From Lachnospiraceae bacterium (lineage in GTDB: Bacteria > Bacillota > Clostridia > Lachnospirales > Lachnospiraceae): DNA of 64,000 nucleotides. Positions 1 through 6,665 of this stretch are shown here, piece by piece. The notes beneath the pieces were generated by a model, which was given only the letters and a program-made list of their open reading frames with translations, searched no databases and was not told the origin of the DNA. Numbering within the stretch: position 1 is the first letter of the stretch; every line of letters begins with the position of its first letter. Both the position numbers and the translations under genes were made by a program. The stretch is from positions 1 through 64,000 of the forward strand of contig JAFTFE010000047.1 of NCBI GenBank assembly GCA_017449765.1. The letters are read 5' to 3'.

Positions 1-22
1 AAGCAAGCAAGCAAGCAAGCAA
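1..22. repeat. AAGC tetranucleotide tandem repeat at window edge
   Basis: Five AAGC units followed by AA form a short simple-sequence tract at the very start of the window. It may extend to the left. No coding frame or known site can be assigned to it. Such tracts can vary in length by slippage, but nothing next to it shows a role. Confidence 0.6.
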
Positions 23-55
23 TAACTATACCATTTTTTCAACCTATATAAGCAT

Positions 56-104
56 AAAGCGCACTCATGGGATAGCTGTATCTCCATGAGGGCGCTTTTC
101 TTTT
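56..104 (+). terminator. Rho-independent terminator of an upstream gene
   Basis: AAAGCGC-a-CTCATGG (56-70) pairs with CCATGAG-g-GCGCTTT (83-97) across a 12-base loop, with one mismatch, and is followed by TTTTCTTTT. This is a textbook intrinsic terminator for a plus-strand gene outside the window. It lies only about 15 bases before the next start codon. Confidence 0.75.
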
Positions 105-119
105 GTTAGGAGTGTTTTG

Positions 120-1931
120 ATGAAACAATTTCAAAAAAAAATAAATTTCAAGATCAGAGATGTTCTTTTTCTTTTTGCTGTCATTATGATGTTCATTGTA
201 GTTATCTCCATATCAAATAAAAATCCAGTGAAAGTGGATTCTGATATATCCGTTGCAATGGAAGAGTGGAAAGACGATCACGGTGCAGATGTTGATCTAA
301 ATGAGCTGCCGATAGGAGAATCTGTGTCACTTTCAAAGGATATAGGCGGAATAAACCTAACCGATAAAAATTTTTGCCTGAAAAGTGTGGATACCGTTTT
401 CGATGTTTACGCAGACGGAAACCTGATCTACTCCTACCACCCAACACAGCCAAAGCTGCTGGGAGCTTCTTACGGAATGTATATACATACAATCCCGATT
501 CCGGAAGGTACGCAAATTCTGAATCTGCGGGCTGATCCGATTTTTCAAAACTCCTATGTCACTATAGAAAATGTAGTGATAGAGGATTCGGGTGATTACA
601 TAACCAATTTCTATAAGGACAATGTGATCGCATTTTCAAGGTCGGCGATAACGATGCTGATCGGTATGCTGTTTATTATCCTCGGCATTACTAACGGCGT
701 GGTGAGTAAGTCGGCAGGAGTTGATCTGTTCTCCTTCGGAATGATGTGTGCATTGCTCGGCTTTTTAGGATTTAACGATACTCTTATGCTGCAGATCCAG
801 ACACAGCACCCCGAAATGATAAGACTGTTGACCTATCTCGGGTTGATTTTTGTGCCGTATCCGGCGGTATCGTTCTTTGCAAGTGCGACTGGAAACAAAA
901 AATCGAAACTGCCCATTGTTGTTTTGATCCTATGTGCAGTAAATCTGATTACATCAGTTACTCTGACTACTTTAGGCATTACCGATTATTTTCAGACAGT
1001 TTCCGTTTCACACATGATCATTGGAATAGGCTTTGCTGCTGTAATTTATATGATGATCATTGCGTTTGTTCATCACACAGCAAGATTCCAACTTCTTGTC
1101 AGTATGGCGGTGTCATTTGGTATCTGTATCATTGGAATGAGTGCCGATCTGCTGAGGTATCACCTCGGATCATATGACGGGTACTCCAAATACACAAGGA
1201 TCAGTATTCTTTTTTTCATGATGATCATAGGTGTCTATCTGCTCCGTGAACAGGTTCGTGCTTTGGAGCAGAAACAGCAGGAAAATATGACCTTTATCAG
1301 CGAAATGACAGAATCGTTTGCAAAGGTCATAGATATGAAAGATCAGTACACCAACGGTCATTCTGTCAGAGTTGCAAAATATACCGTGATGCTGGCAAGA
1401 GAGCTTGGCTATGACGAGGAAACGATTGAACAATATTACCGTATCGCATTGCTCCACGATATTGGCAAGATCGGCGTACCGTCTGAAGTGCTGAATAAGC
1501 CCGGCAAGCTGACAGATGAGGAATATGAGATCATTAAGGCTCACTCACAAAAGGGCTATGAGATCTTGAAGAACATCAGCATTATGCCGGAGCTTGCGAT
1601 CGGTGCAGGCTCTCACCACGAACGCCCCGACGGAAAGGGCTATCCAAACGGATTAAAGGGTGATGAGATTCCCCGTGTCGCTCAAATCATTGCTGTTGCC
1701 GATACATTTGATGCCATGTATTCAAACCGCCCGTACCGCAAGCGTATGAATTTTGAAAAGGCAGTTACTATCATCAAAGAGGCATCCGGCACACAGCTTT
1801 CCGAGGATGTCGTTGCAGCATTTTTGCGATTGGTAGAGCAAGGCAATTTTCGTGCTGCTGATGATAACGGCGGCGGTACCACTGAAAATATTGATAATAT
1901 ACATAAGAGATTGGCAGAAGAAGCGACTTGA
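120..1931 (+). CDS. Membrane-bound HD-GYP domain protein (putative c-di-GMP phosphodiesterase)
   Basis: About 603 residues. A first membrane helix (about residues 12-32) is followed by an extracytoplasmic domain to about residue 165, several further membrane helices to about residue 375, and a C-terminal HD-GYP domain. The HD motif (H446, D447 in HDIGK), the HHE triad (499-501) and the GYP motif (507-509) are all intact, so c-di-GMP hydrolysis is expected from the family. The layout resembles 7TM-type sensors, so the outer domain may bind a signal. I chose ATG at 120, seven bases after TTAGGAG, over the TTG one codon upstream. It stands alone after a terminator. Whether it is host DNA or cargo of the mobile element to its right cannot be told, because the element's left end was not found. 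Confidence 0.85.
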   Translation: MKQFQKKINFKIRDVLFLFAVIMMFIVVISISNKNPVKVDSDISVAMEEWKDDHGADVDLNELPIGESVSLSKDIGGINLTDKNFCLKSVDTVFDVYADGNLIYSYHPTQPKLLGASYGMYIHTIPIPEGTQILNLRADPIFQNSYVTIENVVIEDSGDYITNFYKDNVIAFSRSAITMLIGMLFIILGITNGVVSKSAGVDLFSFGMMCALLGFLGFNDTLMLQIQTQHPEMIRLLTYLGLIFVPYPAVSFFASATGNKKSKLPIVVLILCAVNLITSVTLTTLGITDYFQTVSVSHMIIGIGFAAVIYMMIIAFVHHTARFQLLVSMAVSFGICIIGMSADLLRYHLGSYDGYSKYTRISILFFMMIIGVYLLREQVRALEQKQQENMTFISEMTESFAKVIDMKDQYTNGHSVRVAKYTVMLARELGYDEETIEQYYRIALLHDIGKIGVPSEVLNKPGKLTDEEYEIIKAHSQKGYEILKNISIMPELAIGAGSHHERPDGKGYPNGLKGDEIPRVAQIIAVADTFDAMYSNRPYRKRMNFEKAVTIIKEASGTQLSEDVVAAFLRLVEQGNFRAADDNGGGTTENIDNIHKRLAEEAT

Positions 1932-1947
1932 AACAACTTTTTAATAA

Positions 1948-2100
1948 TTAGGGGTTGAGGCGGAGATTGATATTTATGAAGGGATGTATCATGCGTTTGA
2001 TATGATGGAACCGGAATACGAGACAAGCAAAAGGGCGATATCTTACTTTATGAATTATTTTGAGTATGCACAGGATACGTATTTTGCTCAAAATAGTTGA
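1948..2100 (+). pseudogene. C-terminal remnant of an alpha/beta-hydrolase (esterase/lipase)
   Basis: An open frame without a start encodes about 50 residues, including DIYEGMYHAFDMM and SKRAISYFMNYF. This is the usual C-terminal end of acetyl-esterase/lipase alpha/beta-hydrolases, where the His of YHAFD is the catalytic histidine. The catalytic Ser and Asp regions are missing, so it cannot be functional. It starts just after the HD-GYP stop codon, which suggests a deletion or insertion joint near 1940. A terminator follows it directly. Confidence 0.55.
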
Positions 2101-2127
2101 GTGGAATTATATAGGAATATAGATAAG

Positions 2128-2166
2128 AAGGCATATCATAGCTTTGAAGGGCTTGATATGCCTTTT
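2128..2166 (+). terminator. Intrinsic terminator after the esterase remnant
   Basis: AAGGCATATCA (2128-2138) pairs perfectly with TGATATGCCTT (2154-2164), followed by TTTT. The T-run is better on the plus strand, so it probably ended the lost esterase gene. On the minus strand it could also act after the relaxase gene, whose stop codon is 35 bases away. Confidence 0.65.
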
Positions 2167-2200
2167 GTCATTGATGGTAGATTGATATGAAATTGCAAAA

Positions 2201-3652
2201 TTATATCTCATCACGATTTTTGCCATGATAGGTATCGAGTTCTTTCTTGGCTTTGGTAAGCTCATATTCCTTTTTCTCGATATCTTTAAGCTGCTGTTCG
2301 AGTTGTTCCTGAGTCTCGATAGTTTCCTTAAGCTGTTTTTGGTATTCTTCAATGAATAGTTCTCCGGCTTCGGCAACAAGTGCAGGGTCTATCTTAAGTA
2401 TTTCAAGTGCAGATACAGCGTTATGATAGGCAGCTATTTCTTCTGCGTGGTCAGCAGCATAAGCATCAGGATTCTTAGCTCTTGGAACATAATCTACATA
2501 GTGCTTCATATCTATGAGGATACGACAGTTATCGAGAACGCTTCTCTGGCTATCACAAGCTATTTGCTGTTTTTCAAGCTTAGATTTTAGCATATTTTTA
2601 TCAGCACGAAGAGAAGATAGCGTGCTTTCAATATCTGTATATCTGATATTGTATTTTTGAAGCAATTCCTGCTCGATGGTCTGTGATAATTTAGCATTCT
2701 GCTTATGCTTCCATTTGGTAAGACCATATGCCTCAGATTCGTCCTTTGGAGCAGAGGTATTTATCATATGAGATATCTTTAGCTTATTCTTATCAAGTGC
2801 CTTTTCTGTAGAAGTCATTGAAGCTTTTTCAAGTTTCTTCTTTTCAGCATATGAAGCCTTTTTAATTGCCATGTTCTTTTCTTTAGATAATCGTAATTCT
2901 ATACGATTTTTAATTTCGGCGTCTCCATATCCTTCGCCAAGAGAATATCCTCTATGAAACTTTTCGGCTCCTGGCATTTTATATTTCGTAACGGTTCCCC
3001 ATTTCTTTGAATCTCCTTGAGATATTTCAATATTATTCTCTCTGATAATCTTTAAGAATACATCCCATGAATCTGCTTTATTTATTGCATTATCAATAAT
3101 AAATCGAAGCTGAGATTTCTGAGAACTTCCGGGGCGTTCTTGCTCTATTTTCCATTCATTATATTTCATAGCCCGTCCACGCTTTTTATGACGGATAACA
3201 TACAGTCCATTTTCTTGGCAGAGCTTATCATTGATACGCTGCATTTTATGAATTAGAGTTAAATCATCTTGGAGTTTTCTGTTTGTTCCACGCTCAGCAG
3301 CACATACGATAAAATGGTTATGAAGATGCTTCTTATCATCATGTGTAGCACATACAAAAGCGTGCTTTCCTTTAAAGAGTCTTTCCATAAATTCCATACC
3401 TATTTTATGAGCTTCTTCCGGAGAAATATCATCATCCTTTGCAAAGGTCTGAATGAAATGATATGCCTTAATATCTGCATCAGATCTCTTGCGACAATTC
3501 TTAAGCATATTTGCAAATTGGATATGCGCTAATTCTTCATCACAGTGCATACATTCTACGAGAATTTTGCCATCTGTTTTATCTGGATTTGTGATATAGC
3601 GTATGGAAGCTCTTGGGTCAGTCTTAATCTTGATTATCTTGCAGGTTCCCAT
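2201..3652 (-). CDS. Relaxase (MobA/VirD2-type mobilisation nuclease)
   Basis: About 483 residues. The N-terminal part carries the relaxase motifs: the likely nicking tyrosine Y19 (SIRYITN), a motif-II-like stretch at 63-70 (AYHFIQTF) and a metal-binding histidine cluster H109, H111, H113 (HLHNHF). This family nicks oriT and stays linked to the 5' end of the transferred strand. The C-terminal half is charged and probably coiled coil. I chose ATG at 3652 because an AGGTG ribosome site lies just upstream; a start ten codons earlier has none. The start overlaps the end of mobC, so the two are probably translationally coupled. The protein supplies processing for mobilisation; no type IV secretion genes are seen, so transfer would need a helper. 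Confidence 0.87.
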   Translation of the reverse strand: MGTCKIIKIKTDPRASIRYITNPDKTDGKILVECMHCDEELAHIQFANMLKNCRKRSDADIKAYHFIQTFAKDDDISPEEAHKIGMEFMERLFKGKHAFVCATHDDKKHLHNHFIVCAAERGTNRKLQDDLTLIHKMQRINDKLCQENGLYVIRHKKRGRAMKYNEWKIEQERPGSSQKSQLRFIIDNAINKADSWDVFLKIIRENNIEISQGDSKKWGTVTKYKMPGAEKFHRGYSLGEGYGDAEIKNRIELRLSKEKNMAIKKASYAEKKKLEKASMTSTEKALDKNKLKISHMINTSAPKDESEAYGLTKWKHKQNAKLSQTIEQELLQKYNIRYTDIESTLSSLRADKNMLKSKLEKQQIACDSQRSVLDNCRILIDMKHYVDYVPRAKNPDAYAADHAEEIAAYHNAVSALEILKIDPALVAEAGELFIEEYQKQLKETIETQEQLEQQLKDIEKKEYELTKAKKELDTYHGKNRDEI

Positions 3653-4022
3653 GTGCACCTCCCACGAAAAAATCGCTTCCAATTTTCTTAGTTATATTTG
3701 CCTTATTTATGATACTTGCGCTGACAGATTTCTTTAATTCTTCAAATTCTTTTTTCAGCGTTTGTACCTGATAACTTGTGACAGAATGGTTTTCGTTTAC
3801 AGCCTTAGCAATCTGATTTATATTCACGCCGATTTTGTGAATCTGCTCAGTGTAATCATCGAGATGAGAGTAGTCAAGTTTTATAAATAATCCATGATGA
3901 ATAAAGTTCCGAATCACATCTGAATAAGTAGAGTATCCATAATATTCTTTTTGTCTTTGAAGTGCTTTATATTCTTCCGGAGATAGATATATTCCGATAT
4001 GTGTCATGTCTTTTCTTTTCAT
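3624..4022 (-). CDS. mobC: MobC-like relaxosome accessory protein
   Basis: About 132 residues from the ATG at 4022, which follows an AGAAAGGA site; a longer frame to 4082 has no ribosome site. The N-terminal third (IGIYLSPEEYKAL and YSTYSDVIRNFI) looks like a ribbon-helix-helix DNA-binding fold. The middle GVNINQIAKAVN stretch is the conserved hallmark of MobC/BMFP-type relaxosome proteins. These bind near oriT and help the relaxase melt and nick DNA. It overlaps the relaxase start by 29 bases and is transcribed with it. The palindromes upstream are probable binding sites. Confidence 0.82.
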   Translation of the reverse strand: MKRKDMTHIGIYLSPEEYKALQRQKEYYGYSTYSDVIRNFIHHGLFIKLDYSHLDDYTEQIHKIGVNINQIAKAVNENHSVTSYQVQTLKKEFEELKKSVSASIINKANITKKIGSDFFVGGAHGNLQDNQD

Positions 4023-4063
4023 AAATCTGTTTATCCTTTCTGCGATTTTTCTTAATAGGGGTC

Positions 4064-4263
4064 TGGGGATATTCCCCAACAAGCTTGCCTCTGAAATCTC
4101 ATAAATACTCAGATGAGTTTTTGAGATTTTGGCGGTTAGGCTATAGCCTAACCAATGCTTGCTGTACTTGTGAGGGGCTACCGCACCCTCACTGCGTCCG
4201 AAAGGATAGCAATAAAAAAGTTGCTACCAGAGGGCGCAATTCACCCAAGTGATAACAACAGAT
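4064..4263. other. Putative oriT region with stacked inverted repeats
   Basis: This 200-base stretch upstream of mobC has no credible gene. It holds three dyads: TGGGGA-TAT-TCCCCA (4064-4078), a perfect 20-bp palindrome at 4134-4153 (GGTTAGGCTA and its complement), and GTGAGGG (4170-4176) paired with CCCTCAC (4186-4192). Inverted repeats directly upstream of mobC are typical of oriT and nic sites. The exact nic position cannot be read. A TGATAACAACAGAT word at 4250-4263 recurs at 5990. From 4264 to 4332 I see only A/T-rich spacer. Confidence 0.5.
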
Positions 4264-4332
4264 TTATTTTAGTGATTTATTTAGATTGATTATAGCAGAA
4301 GAGTAGGGAGTTGAGAAGACGGAAAATAAAAT

Positions 4333-4384
4333 GACGGGGAGTCTCCCCGTCGATTAGGTAGGACCTGGGTCTTGCGACCAGCCC
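4333..4384 (-). ncRNA. Two-hairpin RNA motif downstream of DUF3800 gene (copy 2)
   Basis: Read on the minus strand this is a GGUC-GCAA-GACC tetraloop hairpin inside GGGCU...GGUCC flanks, then a linker, then GACGGGGA-GAC-TCCCCGTC. It starts five bases after the DUF3800 stop codon. It matches the copy at 5096-5145 in both layout and most bases, with covarying hairpin sequence, which argues for RNA structure. Structured RNA motifs next to DUF3800 genes have been described in comparative surveys (the DUF3800 motifs); I infer membership from position and shape only. Confidence 0.6.
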
Positions 4385-4388
4385 AATA

Positions 4389-5069
4389 TTATAATTTTTT
4401 CTTTTTAATCAATTTATATCTGTTCTTTATAAATTCTTTCATAGATCCAAACATTTCTGTTTCTGATTTTGAAAAAGCATTATCTTCAGCCTTAAGAGCT
4501 AGCAGTTCCCATGTACAAATCAGGTCTGCTACTTGGAAGAGTTTATAATCAGAAGGTTTCACTCTTCGAAATTCAACATTTGTGAATAGAGAATTAAATA
4601 CAGATGTCAGAATTTTTGTTAATTCATTTTGTCCATTATCATAGTAAACGATGATATTGTCGAAACTGTCAAAATAATCAAAATTATCCCTTAGTTGACC
4701 TGATATTGCTCGTGAAAGTTTAGCATTTAATTGTATAAAATCATCGCTCTCTGATTTTTTAACATAAGGACATAAATATTTGATGTCTAATCTACGTGCG
4801 AAGTGGTACAGAGCATTAAGTAGGCGTCTTCTATTCTCTGGGTCGTCATACCTTTCATATATAGATTCCTTACGTATTATTGGACCAACATGAATTGCAT
4901 GAGGTGGGAAACCTAAATCTGCTATTTTTAAATCCAAGTTATAAATATTATCAGATATGTCTATTTGTTGATTATGAAGTACCATAGCTACCATATAGTA
5001 AGGTGCTTTAGAATCAAAGTCGCCAAAATCACCAGACTCATCAATAAAGATGCTGAGTGTCTTATCCAT
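4389..5069 (-). CDS. DUF3800 protein (RNase H-like fold)
   Basis: 226 residues, about the normal length for the family. The N-terminal IDESGDFG (D10, E11, D14) is the signature DUF3800 opening, and later acidic positions (D144 in VYYDNGQ; Q179 and D182 in FQVADL) match the conserved RNase H-like active-site pattern. The substrate of the family is unknown; it is common on mobile elements and defence islands. The ATG at 5069 follows GGAG. The gene is alone on the minus strand between two copies of a structured RNA motif, one in its 5' leader about 27 bases from the start and one directly after the stop. The RNAs may regulate it, be its substrate, or mark a module boundary. Confidence 0.85.
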   Translation of the reverse strand: MDKTLSIFIDESGDFGDFDSKAPYYMVAMVLHNQQIDISDNIYNLDLKIADLGFPPHAIHVGPIIRKESIYERYDDPENRRRLLNALYHFARRLDIKYLCPYVKKSESDDFIQLNAKLSRAISGQLRDNFDYFDSFDNIIVYYDNGQNELTKILTSVFNSLFTNVEFRRVKPSDYKLFQVADLICTWELLALKAEDNAFSKSETEMFGSMKEFIKNRYKLIKKKKL

Positions 5070-5095
5070 AACAAATTTCTCCAGTAAAAGAAAAT

Positions 5096-5145
5096 GGCGG
5101 GGTCTATCCCCGCCGCTTGGTGGACCAGGGTCTTTCGACCAGCCC
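5096..5145 (-). ncRNA. Two-hairpin RNA motif in the DUF3800 5' leader (copy 1)
   Basis: On the minus strand it reads GGGCU-GGUC-GAAA-GACC-CUGGUCC, a short linker, then GGCGGGG-AUAGA-CCCCGCC. The first hairpin has a GNRA tetraloop; the second differs in sequence from the copy at 4333-4384 but keeps the pairing. It ends about 26 bases before the DUF3800 ATG, so it would be in the mRNA leader. Confidence 0.6.
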
Positions 5146-5353
5146 TTTTGTACTTATACAATAGCATAAAAACGGATGGATTTCAATATGCTATCCGAAA
5201 AAAATTCAAAAAGTTTAACCATCTCGTTTTTGCTTGTAAGTATATTAGCAGTTTCCGATTTCAGATTCAATAGGAAAACACTGCCATTTTATGATATTCA
5301 CCATTTTGTAATATGATACATATAAAAGTTCGATTTATATAGAAGGAGCATTT

Positions 5354-5386
5354 GTGGTAGAAGTGGTGATTTATTTTTTTCGCTGA
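5354..5386 (+). CDS. Possible 10-codon leader peptide
   Basis: A GTG codon seven bases after AGAAGGAG opens a ten-codon frame (MVEVVIYFFR) ending at TGA. About 40 bases later comes an intrinsic terminator. A good ribosome site, a very short frame and a terminator are the layout of an attenuator, but no codon bias pointing to an amino acid is clear. Chance remains possible. Confidence 0.25.
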   Translation: MVEVVIYFFR

Positions 5387-5425
5387 AAAATACCATATTA
5401 TATATAAGACAAGATGATGAATTGG

Positions 5426-5461
5426 AGCCGAGAAAGTAAAACTGCTTTCTTGGCTCTTTTT
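5426..5461 (+). terminator. Intrinsic terminator upstream of HTH gene
   Basis: AGCCGAGAAAG (5426-5436) pairs with CTTTCTTGGCT (5445-5455), with one G-T pair, followed by CTTTTT. It separates the short leader frame at 5354 from the HTH gene. It either ends a small transcript or acts as a conditional terminator for the HTH gene. No other gene lies upstream of it on this strand within the gap. Confidence 0.75.
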
Positions 5462-5488
5462 CGTCTAATAACACTGAGAGTTGTTTTA

Positions 5489-5501
5489 CCCATCCAGAAA
5501 G
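5489..5501 (+). repeat. Left arm of 13-bp inverted repeat flanking the HTH gene
   Basis: CCCATCCAGAAAG here is the exact reverse complement of CTTTCTGGATGGG at 5964-5976. The arms frame the HTH gene at 5580-5954. They may be operators for the HTH protein or mark the edges of a module. Confidence 0.6.
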
Positions 5502-5560
5502 AATAACTCAAAAAAATTTTTTGGTAACTCCCCAATGTGCAAGTTACGGAGGACTACTTT

Positions 5561-5593
5561 ATGAAAGGAGGTCGTGGATATGGCAAGAGATAG
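5561..5593 (+). CDS. Short leader ORF overlapping the HTH start
   Basis: ATG at 5561 follows a perfect GGAGG by eight bases and encodes MKGGRGYGKR. It contains the AAGGAGG ribosome site of the HTH gene and ends inside it. Ribosomes on this frame would cover or expose that site, so it may couple or control HTH translation. Just before it, GTAACT (5524-5529) can pair with AGTTAC (5542-5547), and CTCC in the loop can alternatively pair with the GGAG of its ribosome site. Confidence 0.35.
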   Translation: MKGGRGYGKR

Positions 5594-5954
5594 ATATACG
5601 AAGATGATGGAAAGGATAAGAGAAGAAAGAAAATTCTTTGAGAGCTCAAGAGCCTATCACTCTTATGATGAGCTATCTATAAGATTCGCAGTTTCTAAAT
5701 CAACTGTATATCAAGATATCAGTTTTATGAAAGCTTTTCTCGACATTGAGTTTGAGAGACAAGATAAGAATGGTAAGGGAATAAGATTTGTAGATGGCTA
5801 TTATAAGAAAACAACTTATACATATGCACAGCAGCAGGTACTTATTAAATGTATAAAGGAATCCAAGATAGAAACCGATGTTAAAGAGCTTATTGCAATC
5901 TTGAAACTTGGAGCTGATTTAGAAGATGAAGAAGTAAAAGAAATTATCAAGTAG
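5580..5954 (+). CDS. Small HTH transcriptional regulator (DeoR/SpoIIID-like helix-turn-helix)
   Basis: 124 residues. Residues about 25-50 (YHSYDELSIRFAVSKSTVYQDISFMK) form a DeoR/SpoIIID-type helix-turn-helix; the rest is helical and charged with no sensor domain I recognise. ATG at 5580 lies nine bases after AAGGAGG; the in-frame GTG at 5574 is too close to it. The gene lies inside the mobile element between the DUF3800 module and the recombinase, so control of element genes is a fair guess. It is flanked by 13-bp inverted repeats and preceded by a short overlapping leader frame. SpoIIID-like proteins are common in such elements, but it is not the sporulation regulator itself. Confidence 0.65.
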   Translation: MARDRYTKMMERIREERKFFESSRAYHSYDELSIRFAVSKSTVYQDISFMKAFLDIEFERQDKNGKGIRFVDGYYKKTTYTYAQQQVLIKCIKESKIETDVKELIAILKLGADLEDEEVKEIIK

Positions 5955-5963
5955 AGTATTTGC

Positions 5964-5976
5964 CTTTCTGGATGGG
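5964..5976 (-). repeat. Right arm of 13-bp inverted repeat flanking the HTH gene
   Basis: CTTTCTGGATGGG, ten bases after the HTH stop codon, is the exact reverse complement of 5489-5501. A perfect 13-bp match at about 460-bp distance is unlikely by chance. Confidence 0.6.
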
Positions 5977-5989
5977 TGCACAACTTTAA

Positions 5990-6003
5990 TGATAACAACA
6001 GAT
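5990..6003 (+). repeat. TGATAACAACAGAT direct repeat, second copy
   Basis: The same 14 bases occur at 4250-4263 in the oriT-like region, and both copies run into similar TTTATTTT tracts. The two copies bracket the DUF3800 and HTH genes, so they may be a duplicated end sequence of a module or a shared protein-binding site. Confidence 0.45.
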
Positions 6004-6137
6004 GATTTATTTTTGTGTACCCCTCAGACTGACAAGTCTAAATTTTATGATCTTTAACAACTGAATAGATATTATTAAGTCGGACGTTCAGAGTATGCTT
6101 CGCATTGCGCCGTATCGCAGATTCGCCATGATGAGTG

Positions 6138-6309
6138 GAAGAATATTCTTCATGTGACACATTCGGAGCGAGAAAATCCTTGCAAAACAGAGACTGTGGT
6201 GGTTTCGAGGTTGCGGCTACTCTTGATAATGATACTCCCCGTAAGGGTCTAACTAAAAAGATGGTGCAAGTCCAGTGTGGGTTATTAACCATAACCACCG
6301 GCTTTTTAA
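6138..6309 (+). ncRNA. Possible structured RNA upstream of the recombinase operon
   Basis: The 477-base gap between the HTH gene and the next start codon has no gene with a ribosome site, yet is unusually ordered and G/C-richer than other gaps. A perfect palindrome GAAGAATATTCTTC lies at 6138-6151. GGTGGTT (6198-6204) can pair with AACCACC (6293-6299), enclosing CCC-CGTAA-GGG and GGUGCAAGUCC-like segments. A local hairpin GGTTAT-TAACC-ATAACC (6280-6296) uses the same 3' arm and leads into CGGCTTTTT, a terminator-like end. The competing pairings resemble a regulatory leader. I do not recognise the family. A 78-codon frame across it lacks a ribosome site. Confidence 0.35.
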
Positions 6310-6431
6310 TTGTTATAACTTACGATATGAGCTCTTCAGATGGAAGTTTTCTTCTATTATATATGTCTTAATCTGGAGACTTGATATCGGCAGTTATAAC
6401 TTCCAAAATACAGCGAAAGGAGCGTGAATAT

Positions 6432-6629
6432 ATGAAACAGAGCTTTGAGCTTGTTTCTGAAAGGGATATTTCCGAAATGGATTCTGTTATGTACGAAAAG
6501 CTATGTATTAACATATCTATGGCTTTATTAGAGAGTTTATATGAGGATAAGCTTATTTCTGATGATGCCATAAAAAAAATCAGAAATAAGGCACACAAAA
6601 TGGTTGATGCTTTGCCGGCGTTATGTTAA
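6432..6629 (+). CDS. Small conserved-type protein upstream of recombinase
   Basis: 65 residues from ATG 6432, which follows GAAAGGAG by eight to nine bases. The C-terminal half (LYEDKLISDDAIKKIRNKA) resembles a SHOCT-like short helical pair. It is acidic, with no membrane segment. It ends 36 bases before the recombinase start and is surely co-transcribed with it. Small proteins in this position are common in Tn4451-type elements and might help recombination directionality; that role is inference. Confidence 0.6.
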   Translation: MKQSFELVSERDISEMDSVMYEKLCINISMALLESLYEDKLISDDAIKKIRNKAHKMVDALPALC

Positions 6630-6665
6630 CATATCATTGGGTACAAAAACAGGATAGGAGATATC

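Noticed and set aside
1..22. AAGC repeat as an attachment site
   Set aside because: No second copy at the recombinase end and no core pattern.
6135..6371. 78-codon plus-strand frame in the gap before the recombinase unit
   Set aside because: Has no ribosome site and overlaps dyads that fit RNA better; not called as a gene but named as the alternative.
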